Shown piece by piece: positions 1-5,158 of a DNA stretch of 7,216 bases. Below the pieces are notes generated by a model. The model had not been told where the DNA came from. It saw only the letters and a program-made list of their open reading frames with translations, and did no database searches. The translations under genes and the position numbers were made by a program. Location of the stretch: positions 1-7,216 of the forward strand of contig CABQMV010000100.1 of assembly GCA_902465325.1 (NCBI GenBank). The letters run 5' to 3'. The stretch is from an uncultured Oscillospiraceae bacterium (GTDB taxonomy: Bacteria > Bacillota > Clostridia > UBA1212 > SIG427). Positions within the stretch are counted from its first letter, which is position 1. Each line of letters begins with the position of its first letter.

Positions 1-247
1 GCTTGTCTCCACAAGTAATAAACAGATAAAATTCTGTCTGCTGACGATTGCAAAGAAAAAGTGTTTTTACCATTTTCATATCCAGCTTTTCATTTACAGT
101 AATACAATCTTCCATTGTAATTACTTCGTCCGTATCAACACGTTCAAACGGTATCTGTAAATCTTCTAATGTACGGTAAACCTTTTTCTGTAACTGAGTT
201 TTGAATTTCTGCGGAGCAGATTTTTGAATTTCGCTAATAGTAATCAT
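1..247 (-). CDS. YbaK/PrdX-type prolyl-tRNA editing (deacylase-like) protein, partial
   Basis: Reading the minus strand from the ATG at 247-245 gives 82 residues before the window edge cuts the gene; the C-terminal half is missing. The fragment begins MITISEIQKSAPQKF and contains IPFERVDTDEVITMEDC followed by KTLFLCNRQQTEFYLF and a GDK. This is the N-terminal signature of the prolyl-tRNA synthetase associated (YbaK/ProX/PrdX) domain. Family members hydrolyse mischarged Ala- or Cys-tRNA(Pro) in trans in the cytosol; the exact substrate here cannot be told. The start is supported by GAGGA about 9 nt upstream (plus-strand TCCTC at 256-260). The gene is divergent from the LysR regulator at 373, which suggests that the regulator controls it. 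The frame is open to the edge with no stop. The family call is from recognised motifs, not a search. Confidence 0.82.
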   Translation of the reverse strand, partial: MITISEIQKSAPQKFKTQLQKKVYRTLEDLQIPFERVDTDEVITMEDCITVNEKLDMKMVKTLFLCNRQQTEFYLFITCGDK

Positions 248-372
248 TTGAATTGTCCTCACACACTTGAATTTTTCACAATCATAATGTATCATAAGAA
301 CACATATTTGAAAAACGAATATTTATCATATAAATCATAATAAAATCAGATATTAAAAAGGACAATTCTATT
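248..372. promoter_or_regulatory. Divergent promoter/operator region between the prolyl-tRNA editing gene and the LysR gene
   Basis: This 125-bp A+T-rich gap separates two divergent starts. ATCATA occurs four times, at 281, 291, 325 and 334: two pairs with 9-10 bp inside each pair and about 44 bp between pairs, so the copies lie roughly on one helix face. A plus-strand promoter candidate is TTGAAA (308-313) with TATAAA (329-334), but its spacer is short at 15 bp. A minus-strand candidate is TTTTCA (plus 309-314) with TACATT (plus 286-291) and a 17-bp spacer. The two candidate -35 boxes overlap. LysR-type regulators commonly bind such gaps to repress themselves and control the divergent gene. 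That role is inferred here and the promoter boxes are weak. Confidence 0.45.
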
Positions 373-1239
373 ATGGATATGAATATTCAAAAATATATGT
401 CGTTTGTAAAAACGATTGAATACGGCAGTTTTACGAAAGCTGCCGAAATACTGAACTACTCTCAATCAGGTATCAGCCGTATGATCGGCGATCTTGAAAA
501 AGAGTGGAAAGTGGTATTGTTAGAACGGGGCAAAGGCGACGTCAAACTGACTTCGGACGGTTTGAAATTATTACCTTATACCAAAAGTCTTGTGGCAGAA
601 TATGAAAAGCTGCAAATGCAGGTTGACGAATTGAAGGGGCTGCAATCCGGGCTAATTCGTATTGGTACATTTTCAAGCGTGGCCACCCATTGGCTGCCAA
701 ATATCATTAAAGAATTTCAAAAGGATTATCCGCATATTGATTACGAACTATTACTTGGTGACTATACGGAAATAGAGGAATGGATTATGAAAGGGCGGGT
801 AGATTGCGGATTTTTGAAGTTGCCGACCCATCCCGATTTCGAAACGATTTTTTTAGAACAGGATCAGTTAATGGCAATTATCCCCGAAAATCACAGACTT
901 GCCGAATGCAAAAAATTCCCCGTTACATCGCTTTGTGACGATCCGTTTATGCTGCTTGAAAAGGGGGCAAAAGCCGAGATTTCGGAGATTTTTGAACGCT
1001 GCGGTTTAACGCCAAAAGTGCATTTTACTACCTGGGACGATTACGCCATTATGTCAATGGTAGAAAGCGGACTTGGAATCAGCATTCTGCCGCAGCTTAT
1101 CTTAAAGCGTGTGCCGTATAAAATTCTTGCAAAGGAGCTTGATGTTCCGGCATACCGCAATATTGGTCTTGCGCTGAAAGATAAAAAAACTGCTTCTCTT
1201 GCCGTGAAACGGTTTCTTGATTATTTACAATACAGATAA
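373..1239 (+). CDS. LysR-type transcriptional regulator
   Basis: The 288-residue product has the normal LysR-family length and layout. An N-terminal winged helix-turn-helix covers about residues 5-64, with the recognition region GSFTKAAEILNYSQSGISR at 18-36. A linker helix follows at about 65-90, and then a two-lobed periplasmic-binding-protein-like effector domain from about 94 to the end. GLGISILP at 233-240 is the usual late signature of that domain. The ATG at 373 is preferred because AGGA lies at 359-362, ten bases upstream; the next Met (codon 3) would sit too far away. The protein should act in the cytosol as a DNA-bound tetramer responding to a small ligand, which cannot be identified from sequence. 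Its divergent neighbour, a prolyl-tRNA editing protein, is the most likely target. The gene converges on the DUF1848 gene with 40 bp between stops and no clear terminator. Confidence 0.93.
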   Translation: MDMNIQKYMSFVKTIEYGSFTKAAEILNYSQSGISRMIGDLEKEWKVVLLERGKGDVKLTSDGLKLLPYTKSLVAEYEKLQMQVDELKGLQSGLIRIGTFSSVATHWLPNIIKEFQKDYPHIDYELLLGDYTEIEEWIMKGRVDCGFLKLPTHPDFETIFLEQDQLMAIIPENHRLAECKKFPVTSLCDDPFMLLEKGAKAEISEIFERCGLTPKVHFTTWDDYAIMSMVESGLGISILPQLILKRVPYKILAKELDVPAYRNIGLALKDKKTASLAVKRFLDYLQYR

Positions 1240-1279
1240 TTTTGCACCCAAAAAGTTGCTTCAGAAAAAAAGCTAAATC

Positions 1280-2221
1280 TTAATTCTCCGCTAAGGATAT
1301 CGCCCTTTCCTGACAGGAAATGACTTTCCGCTCCGCAATGCAATCTCCTCCCCCTACCTGTCCCAACAGCAGAGGAGAGCGTGGATCATGTACAGCCAAG
1401 GAAGCGACAGTTTTCTGAAAGCCGGCATTGGCATAGCAGTAGAGGCAGCCACTTTTACAGCTATGATAAGCACCGATATCAATGCTGGCAGCACACCCAC
1501 AGTCAGCACGCTGATTCCGGTCTTTTTCAATGTGCAGCCGATCCCCCCTTATGCGTTCAAGACGGCTTGTATCTATACAGGCTGCATGCTGCACGCCAAA
1601 TTTACTGAAATCACCTTTCTCTGCACAGGTATTCAGAGAAATTCCTCTTTCTGCCGCTATTTCACAAAAACAGCCGACTAATTCCTCCTCCTGCTCGGAA
1701 GATGGAGGGACAATGCCAAGAGCTGCCGCTTTACGCTGAATTCCTTTGTATAAATCAAGAAAACTCACTGTGCACATATCGGTGTATCCGGACAGCTTCT
1801 GAGCCAATTCACGAAAATATTTAATATGATAGGAAACCGTATATTGATCGTTCAGTAAAATCGGGTCGTAGCGCCACACCACCCGTTCCTGTCCCAACTC
1901 AGAAGAGAGCTGGCGGAAAGCTGGAATAAGTACATCTTTTTTTGAGGGCAGATTTTTCTCAATGTCGGAACCATATGGATTTAAAGTAAATTGAAAATAG
2001 CAGGGGTACTCGCTCAGCTCCTTCAGCCGGCCCAGCATAGGAACCGGATTCTTTGTCCAAAAAACAATGCCGTCAACAACATCCCGGCACAGTGAAATTC
2101 TGCTGATTCTCCGGGGATTCATAGGATTGCGAACATATACAAATTCTTCCTTCAGGCGGTTAAAAAACCATTCGGAATAATAGGAAGGGATGTCGGTTCT
2201 TCTGCTGGCACTTATAATCAT
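1280..2221 (-). CDS. DUF1848 family protein with C-terminal CxxxCxxC (possible Fe-S) cluster
   Basis: The 313-residue protein matches the DUF1848 family along its length as I recall it. It starts SASRRTDIPSYYSEWF (residues 4-19), then has VFWTKNP (53-59), FQFTLNPYG (77-84), WRYDPIL (116-122), and late CGC (241-243), DIGAYHSCKSGCLYCYAN (248-265) and HDPRSPLL (278-285). C255, C259 and C262 form CxxxCxxC, the spacing typical of radical-SAM [4Fe-4S] sites, but near the C-terminus rather than the N-terminus. Further conserved-looking cysteines are C199, C215, C241 and C243. The biochemical function is not known to me; an iron-sulfur or radical-SAM-like enzyme is inferred. The ATG at 2221 has AAGGA (plus-strand TCCTT, 2227-2231) 5 nt upstream. 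The gene lies just downstream of the tRNA-His terminator on the same strand. No convincing promoter of its own was found in the 40 bp between, so readthrough or a weak promoter may drive it. Confidence 0.88.
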   Translation of the reverse strand: MIISASRRTDIPSYYSEWFFNRLKEEFVYVRNPMNPRRISRISLCRDVVDGIVFWTKNPVPMLGRLKELSEYPCYFQFTLNPYGSDIEKNLPSKKDVLIPAFRQLSSELGQERVVWRYDPILLNDQYTVSYHIKYFRELAQKLSGYTDMCTVSFLDLYKGIQRKAAALGIVPPSSEQEEELVGCFCEIAAERGISLNTCAEKGDFSKFGVQHAACIDTSRLERIRGDRLHIEKDRNQRADCGCAASIDIGAYHSCKSGCLYCYANAGFQKTVASLAVHDPRSPLLLGQVGGGDCIAERKVISCQERAISLAEN

Positions 2222-2260
2222 AGATTTCCTTCTTGTAAAACCATTGACAGTCTAATGTCC

Positions 2261-2308
2261 AAAAAGAAAAAGAAACGACAATTTTCTATTAAAATCATCG
2301 CTTCTTTT
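2261..2308 (-). terminator. Intrinsic terminator of the tRNA-His gene
   Basis: Plus-strand arms 2268-2285 and 2291-2308 pair over 18 positions, with three G-U wobbles on the minus transcript and a 5-nt loop (2286-2290). On the minus strand the stem starts at the final A of the tRNA CCA end. It is followed by a T-rich tract (TCTTTTTCTTTTT spanning the stem end and 2267-2261). It should stop tRNA transcription before the DUF1848 gene. The stem is A+T-rich but long. Confidence 0.75.
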
Positions 2309-2385
2309 GGGGTGAATGATGGGGCTTGAACCCACGACCTCCAGGGCCACAATCTGGCGCTACTGCCAACTGAGCTACATCCACC
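2308..2385 (-). tRNA. tRNA-His (anticodon GTG)
   Basis: The minus strand folds into a complete cloverleaf. G-1 is at 2385, and acceptor GTGGATG pairs with CATTCAC (one G-U). The D arm starts GCTC with loop GG. The anticodon arm is CCAGA-TTGTGGC-CCTGG, giving anticodon GTG, and the T arm is GTGGG-TTCAAGC-CCCAT. Discriminator C73 (2311) and a genome-encoded CCA (2310-2308) follow. G-1 opposite C73 is the identity signature of tRNA-His and independently supports the call. Oddities are an A31/C39 mismatch at the base of the anticodon loop, a C13/T22 mismatch in the D stem and a D loop one base longer than in E. coli tRNA-His. A near-consensus promoter lies upstream and a strong terminator downstream, so it is a single-gene unit. 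Confidence 0.96.
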
Positions 2386-2421
2386 GCAGGAAACAGACTC
2401 CGTATCAGAGCAACGGTTGAA

Positions 2422-2450
2422 AGTATACTAGATTTATCTTTTTTTGTCAA
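2422..2450 (-). promoter_or_regulatory. Sigma-A promoter of tRNA-His
   Basis: On the minus strand TTGACA (plus 2445-2450) and TATACT (plus 2422-2427) are separated by exactly 17 bp. The -35 is perfect and the -10 differs from TATAAT at one position. The start of transcription should fall near 2415, about 30 nt before the mature tRNA 5' end at 2385. This is the strongest promoter in the window, as expected for a stable RNA gene. Confidence 0.88.
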
Positions 2451-2507
2451 TAGGAAATTTTACTTTCCCGAAAGCCTCTTATGCAAGCTTCCCTGTAGCC
2501 ATTCTCC

Positions 2508-2535
2508 TTGGACTGTGCTATGCTTAGGCTATAAA
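2508..2535 (+). promoter_or_regulatory. Candidate sigma-A promoter for the sigma-factor gene
   Basis: TTGGAC (2508-2513) and TATAAA (2530-2535) are 16 bp apart. Transcription would begin near 2542, giving a leader of about 90 nt before the ATG at 2635. The boxes look like housekeeping sigma-A boxes rather than the AAC/CGTC pattern common at ECF-dependent promoters, so autoregulation by its own product is not evident. It is back-to-back with the tRNA-His promoter. Confidence 0.55.
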
Positions 2536-2546
2536 CTAAATTTTTT

Positions 2547-2563
2547 GTTTTAATTATTAAAAC
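2547..2563. repeat. Perfect 17-bp palindrome, possible operator
   Basis: GTTTTAATTATTAAAAC is a perfect inverted repeat of two 8-bp arms around a single T. It begins about five bases after the predicted transcription start of the sigma-factor gene. That position suits a repressor site or an autoregulatory operator. As RNA it would not form a useful hairpin because the loop is one base. An operator role is inferred from symmetry and position only, and A+T-rich DNA yields such palindromes by chance now and then. Confidence 0.5.
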
Positions 2564-2634
2564 CACCTAACCAACCTCTAATTTTGCCGACTATATAGGC
2601 GTAATAATCATAAATCGAAACGAAAAGGTGCAAA

Positions 2635-4278
2635 ATGAAAACAAACGAAATACTAAAACGGATTGGTGACAGAGAGTTCCTCAATAAAATTTACCAATTT
2701 TCATATTGCAGATGTAATACTTCCTATGAAGCGGAGGATTTATGTTCTGATATAATTTTTGCGGTAATAGTAGCTATACATAAACAAGAGCGCATTGAAA
2801 ATTTTTATGCTTTTGTATGGGCTATTGCCCACAGAGTTTATGCAGATTATAGCCAAAAGCGAAACGTAGAACGTCAAATGTATAATATTGAAAACAGTGA
2901 CTTAGTATTAACATCTAAAGAAAATGAAATAGATGAATTTATTGGAGAAGTAGCCGAGCAAGAACAAATAAGCAGGATTTTGAGCGAAATTGCTTTTTTG
3001 TCAAAGGCATATCGTGAAGTAATGGTGATGTATTACATTGATGAATTAAAGGTTAAAGATATTGCTGCAAAGCTAAATATCAACGAAACAGCAGTAAAGC
3101 AACGTTTGTTTTCTGCACGAAATTCAGTTAGAAAAGAGGTTAAAACTATGAATGAAAGAACTTATGTCTTAAAACCCATCAAATTGGCACTTTCGGGAAC
3201 CGGAAATCCTTGCGGAAATGACCCGCGCTCAAAAGCCGAAAGGATGTTTTCACAAAATCTAATTTACTTGTGTAAAGACAAGCCGAAATCCGCAAAAGAA
3301 CTTTCTAAAGAACTCTGTGTGCCCATGCCGTATATTGAGGAAGAGTTGGAAATTCAATGTCACGGCGAAAATGGGAAATACGGTATGCTTCGCAAACTCG
3401 ATAACGGGAAGTATGTAGTAAATATCCATTTGGTTGATTACGAAGAGTACGATCAAGCGAGTAAGATTTATGAAAAGCATCTTTCTGAGTTTTGCAAGGT
3501 TATTAGAAACACGCTAAAGCAAAATGAGGAAAAAATACTGTCATTCCCTTATTTGAGTGAACAAAAAGATCTGCGTTTCATTATGTGGTCTTTGATTTCA
3601 AGGACTGTTTGGGATTTTGAGGAAAGAATCAATAAGGTGCTTGCAGAAAAGTATTTTTCTGATATTACTCCAGTTAAAAGGGATTTTTCTTGTGTCGCTA
3701 TTGCGTATACTGATGAACAAAAGCCTATATTTGATTTCTATGGTAGTGATGGAATTGATGCAACCTCCGTTGGTGGTTATAAATCCGTTTTTGTTTCCAA
3801 CATTTACGGTAAGCACATAGATAAGCATTTCCATTGCGGACACAATCTATCCCACGATCAAAAACTTTTAATGGTACTCAAAACAATTGGGGGAATTTCG
3901 ACTGAGGAATTGTCAGAAACCGAAAAAGAAATAGCAGCCAAAGCCATTGAGTGCGGTTATATTTGTAAAAGCGGAAACATAATAGAACCTAAAATTATTG
4001 TAATTGATAGAAAGAATGAGATGGACTTCTATAACCTTTCTTTCGACTTCAATAATGATATGGACAATATTATTGAACAGATTGCTGCTGAACTCTCCAA
4101 GTTTATGCGAACTCATATTCCTGAACACCTAATAAACGAATATCAGATCTATATGAAACTTATTGCGGGCATTAGAATTCTCTCAAAGTCAATAGATGAA
4201 TGTATCAACGAAAATCTGCTTGTAGAACCCGAAAAAAGGGTCGGTGCAGAAGGTATGTTGATGATTGTAGAAAAATAA
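2635..4278 (+). CDS. ECF-like sigma-70 factor with long C-terminal extension of unknown function
   Basis: The product has 547 residues. Residues about 14-77 look like sigma region 2 (FLNKIYQFSYC, then YEAEDLCSDIIFAVI and ENFYAFVWAIAHRVYADYSQKRN). Residues about 110-168 look like region 4, with the helix-turn-helix at 138-160 (LKVKDIAAKLNINETAVKQRL). A stand-alone ECF factor would end here. Instead a linker (GTGNPCGNDPRSK, 188-200) leads to a winged-helix-like segment (about 203-265), a helical/mixed region (about 275-390), a His/Cys cluster (H394, H398, H400, C401, H403, H407), a second winged-helix-like segment (about 404-457) and a helical end. The extension is not one I recognise. No signal peptide, membrane segment or adjacent anti-sigma gene is seen, so the extension may itself gate the sigma part. 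The ATG at 2635 has AAGGTG 6 nt upstream. The gene is visibly more A+T-rich than ogt and valS. The sigma call is firm; the extension's role is unknown. Confidence 0.87.
   Translation: MKTNEILKRIGDREFLNKIYQFSYCRCNTSYEAEDLCSDIIFAVIVAIHKQERIENFYAFVWAIAHRVYADYSQKRNVERQMYNIENSDLVLTSKENEIDEFIGEVAEQEQISRILSEIAFLSKAYREVMVMYYIDELKVKDIAAKLNINETAVKQRLFSARNSVRKEVKTMNERTYVLKPIKLALSGTGNPCGNDPRSKAERMFSQNLIYLCKDKPKSAKELSKELCVPMPYIEEELEIQCHGENGKYGMLRKLDNGKYVVNIHLVDYEEYDQASKIYEKHLSEFCKVIRNTLKQNEEKILSFPYLSEQKDLRFIMWSLISRTVWDFEERINKVLAEKYFSDITPVKRDFSCVAIAYTDEQKPIFDFYGSDGIDATSVGGYKSVFVSNIYGKHIDKHFHCGHNLSHDQKLLMVLKTIGGISTEELSETEKEIAAKAIECGYICKSGNIIEPKIIVIDRKNEMDFYNLSFDFNNDMDNIIEQIAAELSKFMRTHIPEHLINEYQIYMKLIAGIRILSKSIDECINENLLVEPEKRVGAEGMLMIVEK
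3134..3150 (+). promoter_or_regulatory. Internal ribosome site and in-frame ATG at the sigma/extension junction
   Basis: AAGAGG at 3134-3139 is followed by 8 bases and an in-frame ATG at 3148 (Met172 of the long protein). The ATG falls exactly where sigma region 4 ends, and translation from it would yield the 376-residue C-terminal part alone, starting MNERTYVLKP. Spacing and strength are as good as those of the annotated start. Whether it is used is inferred; A+G-rich coding sequence can mimic such sites. Confidence 0.5.
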
Positions 4279-4321
4279 AACCAACTTATTATTTTTTACA
4301 GTTGTCGTACTCATTTATAAC

Positions 4322-4350
4322 TTGAAAATCTCAATGATAAATGGTATATT
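4322..4350 (+). promoter_or_regulatory. Candidate sigma-A promoter for ogt and its leader
   Basis: TTGAAA (4322-4327) and TATATT (4345-4350) are 17 bp apart, each close to consensus. Transcription would start near 4357, about 170 nt before the ogt start at 4526. It lies 44 bp after the sigma-factor gene's stop. No clear intrinsic terminator was found for that gene, so some readthrough into ogt is possible. Confidence 0.62.
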
Positions 4351-4387
4351 AAACCTATAAAAATGTTTGTTGTTGTGCAGAATTTTC

Positions 4388-4484
4388 AACTTGTGTCAAT
4401 GCCTTCCACAAGTTAAGGGAGGAACTGTAAACCAAGCCTCCCTCGTCAAATGGAGCTAAGAGGCGATTTATTCCTAAATTGACG
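4388..4484 (+). promoter_or_regulatory. Structured 5' leader of ogt (hairpin series), class unknown
   Basis: Three successive stems fill the leader. The first is AACTTGTG (4388-4395) with CACAAGTT (4407-4414), perfect over 8 bp with an 11-nt loop. The second is GGGAGG (4417-4422) with CCTCCC (4437-4442). The third is CGTCAA (4444-4449) with TTGACG (4479-4484), enclosing 29 nt. An alternative hairpin (4464-4470 with 4475-4481, loop TTCC) shares bases with the third stem, so two folds compete. No U-tract follows any stem, so none is a plain terminator. I do not recognise a known riboswitch or T-box motif. It could be a cis-regulatory leader or a small RNA; the function is unknown. Confidence 0.5.
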
Positions 4485-4525
4485 CAGCCATACAGGAATA
4501 TCAAACAGAAATGCGAAGGAGCCTT

Positions 4526-5059
4526 ATGCAATACATACATTATTATTCATCTCCCTTAGGACGCCTCCTGCTGAGTGCCGATGAAAAAGGGTTAACTGGC
4601 ACATGGTTTGAAGGCCAAAAATATTACGCCTATCAGCTGGACCCGGAGCACACAGAAAAAAGCCCGCCTGTCTTTGTCCAGGCGGACCGTTGGCTGGATC
4701 TCTATTTTTCCGGAAAAGAACCGGATTTTACTCTCCCCCTCCATGTGACTGGCACCGTCTTTCAGCTGGCTGTATGGAAAATTTTGCAGCGTATTCCGTA
4801 CGGAAAAACCATTACCTACGGAGAAATTGCACAGCAGGTTGCAGCACAGAAAGGACTTCTCCAAATGTCCCCTCAGGCAGTAGGCAGCGCAGTGGGACAC
4901 AATAAACTTTCTGTTATCATCCCCTGCCATCGGGTGGTGGGAAAAAATGGCAGTCTTACAGGATATGCCGGCGGCCTTGACAGAAAAATCAAGCTTCTGA
5001 CACTGGAAAGAGCAGATACGAAAGCCTTTTTTATTCCTAAAAAGGGAACGGCACTCTGA
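4526..5059 (+). CDS. ogt: Methylated-DNA--protein-cysteine S-methyltransferase (Ogt/AGT)
   Basis: This suicide repair protein moves the methyl group from O6-methylguanine (and O4-methylthymine) in DNA to its own cysteine. The acceptor is C134 in IIPCHRVVG (131-139). The C-terminal DNA-binding/active-site domain begins near residue 77 with TVFQLAVWKILQRIPYGKTITYGEIA, and ends GSLTGYAGGLDRKIKLL. The short N-terminal domain (1-70) has the usual SPLGRLLLSADEKGLTGTWFEGQ. At 177 residues it has typical length. An ATG in frame at 4511 is rejected because AAGGAG (4516-4521) lies downstream of it and 4 nt before the ATG at 4526; moreover the family normally starts at MxYxxYxSP. Residue Q117 (PQAVGSAVG) sits where many AGTs carry the arginine finger; Gln also occurs in clostridial forms as I recall. 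The gene is preceded by its own promoter and a structured leader and converges on valS. Confidence 0.93.
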   Translation: MQYIHYYSSPLGRLLLSADEKGLTGTWFEGQKYYAYQLDPEHTEKSPPVFVQADRWLDLYFSGKEPDFTLPLHVTGTVFQLAVWKILQRIPYGKTITYGEIAQQVAAQKGLLQMSPQAVGSAVGHNKLSVIIPCHRVVGKNGSLTGYAGGLDRKIKLLTLERADTKAFFIPKKGTAL

Positions 5060-5103
5060 CGGAGGCTATGCAGAAGCAGGTACCGAAAACCCTTATACAG
5101 TAT

Positions 5104-5136
5104 AAAAAGCAGGAGAATCGCCATGACTCTCCTGCT
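5104..5136 (-). terminator. Intrinsic terminator of valS
   Basis: AGCAGGAGA (5108-5116) and TCTCCTGCT (5128-5136) form a perfect 9-bp stem with an 11-nt loop. On the minus strand the stem is followed at once by TTTTTATA (plus 5108-5101), so it terminates valS transcripts, whose stop codon is at 5159-5161. On the plus strand the following bases (ACTATAATTTG) hold no real T-run, so it is at best a weak terminator for the converging ogt. Confidence 0.83.
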
Positions 5137-5158
5137 ACTATAATTTGTACAGTATTTT

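Noticed and set aside
1240..1279. Possible bidirectional terminator between the LysR and DUF1848 genes.
   Set aside because: Only a 4-bp GCTT/AAGC pairing was found, which is too weak to support a call.
1381..1739. Overlapping plus-strand open frames opposite the DUF1848 gene.
   Set aside because: They are antisense to a well-conserved protein, have no recognisable motifs and no ribosome sites.
2222..2260. TTGGAC plus TTTACA as a promoter for the DUF1848 gene on the minus strand.
   Set aside because: The -10 match is poor and transcription would begin at or inside the ribosome site.
2308..2385. tRNA-His as an integration site for a mobile element carrying the sigma-factor gene.
   Set aside because: The sigma gene lies on the 5' side of the tRNA, no second copy of the tRNA 3' end is visible, and there is no integrase gene.
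4264..4313. A/T-only inverted repeat after the sigma-factor stop as a terminator.
   Set aside because: The stem is imperfect and lacks G-C pairs, and the T-run lies inside the pairing arm rather than after it.
4363..4416. A 17-codon ORF (MFVVVQNFQLVSMPSTS) in the ogt leader overlapping the first hairpin, resembling an attenuation leader peptide.
   Set aside because: It has no ribosome site and would start only about 6 nt after the predicted transcription start. Its codons show no run of one amino acid.
4511..4525. Upstream ATG giving a 5-residue longer Ogt.
   Set aside because: No Shine-Dalgarno precedes it, whereas AAGGAG lies between it and the ATG at 4526, whose product matches the family's usual N-terminus.
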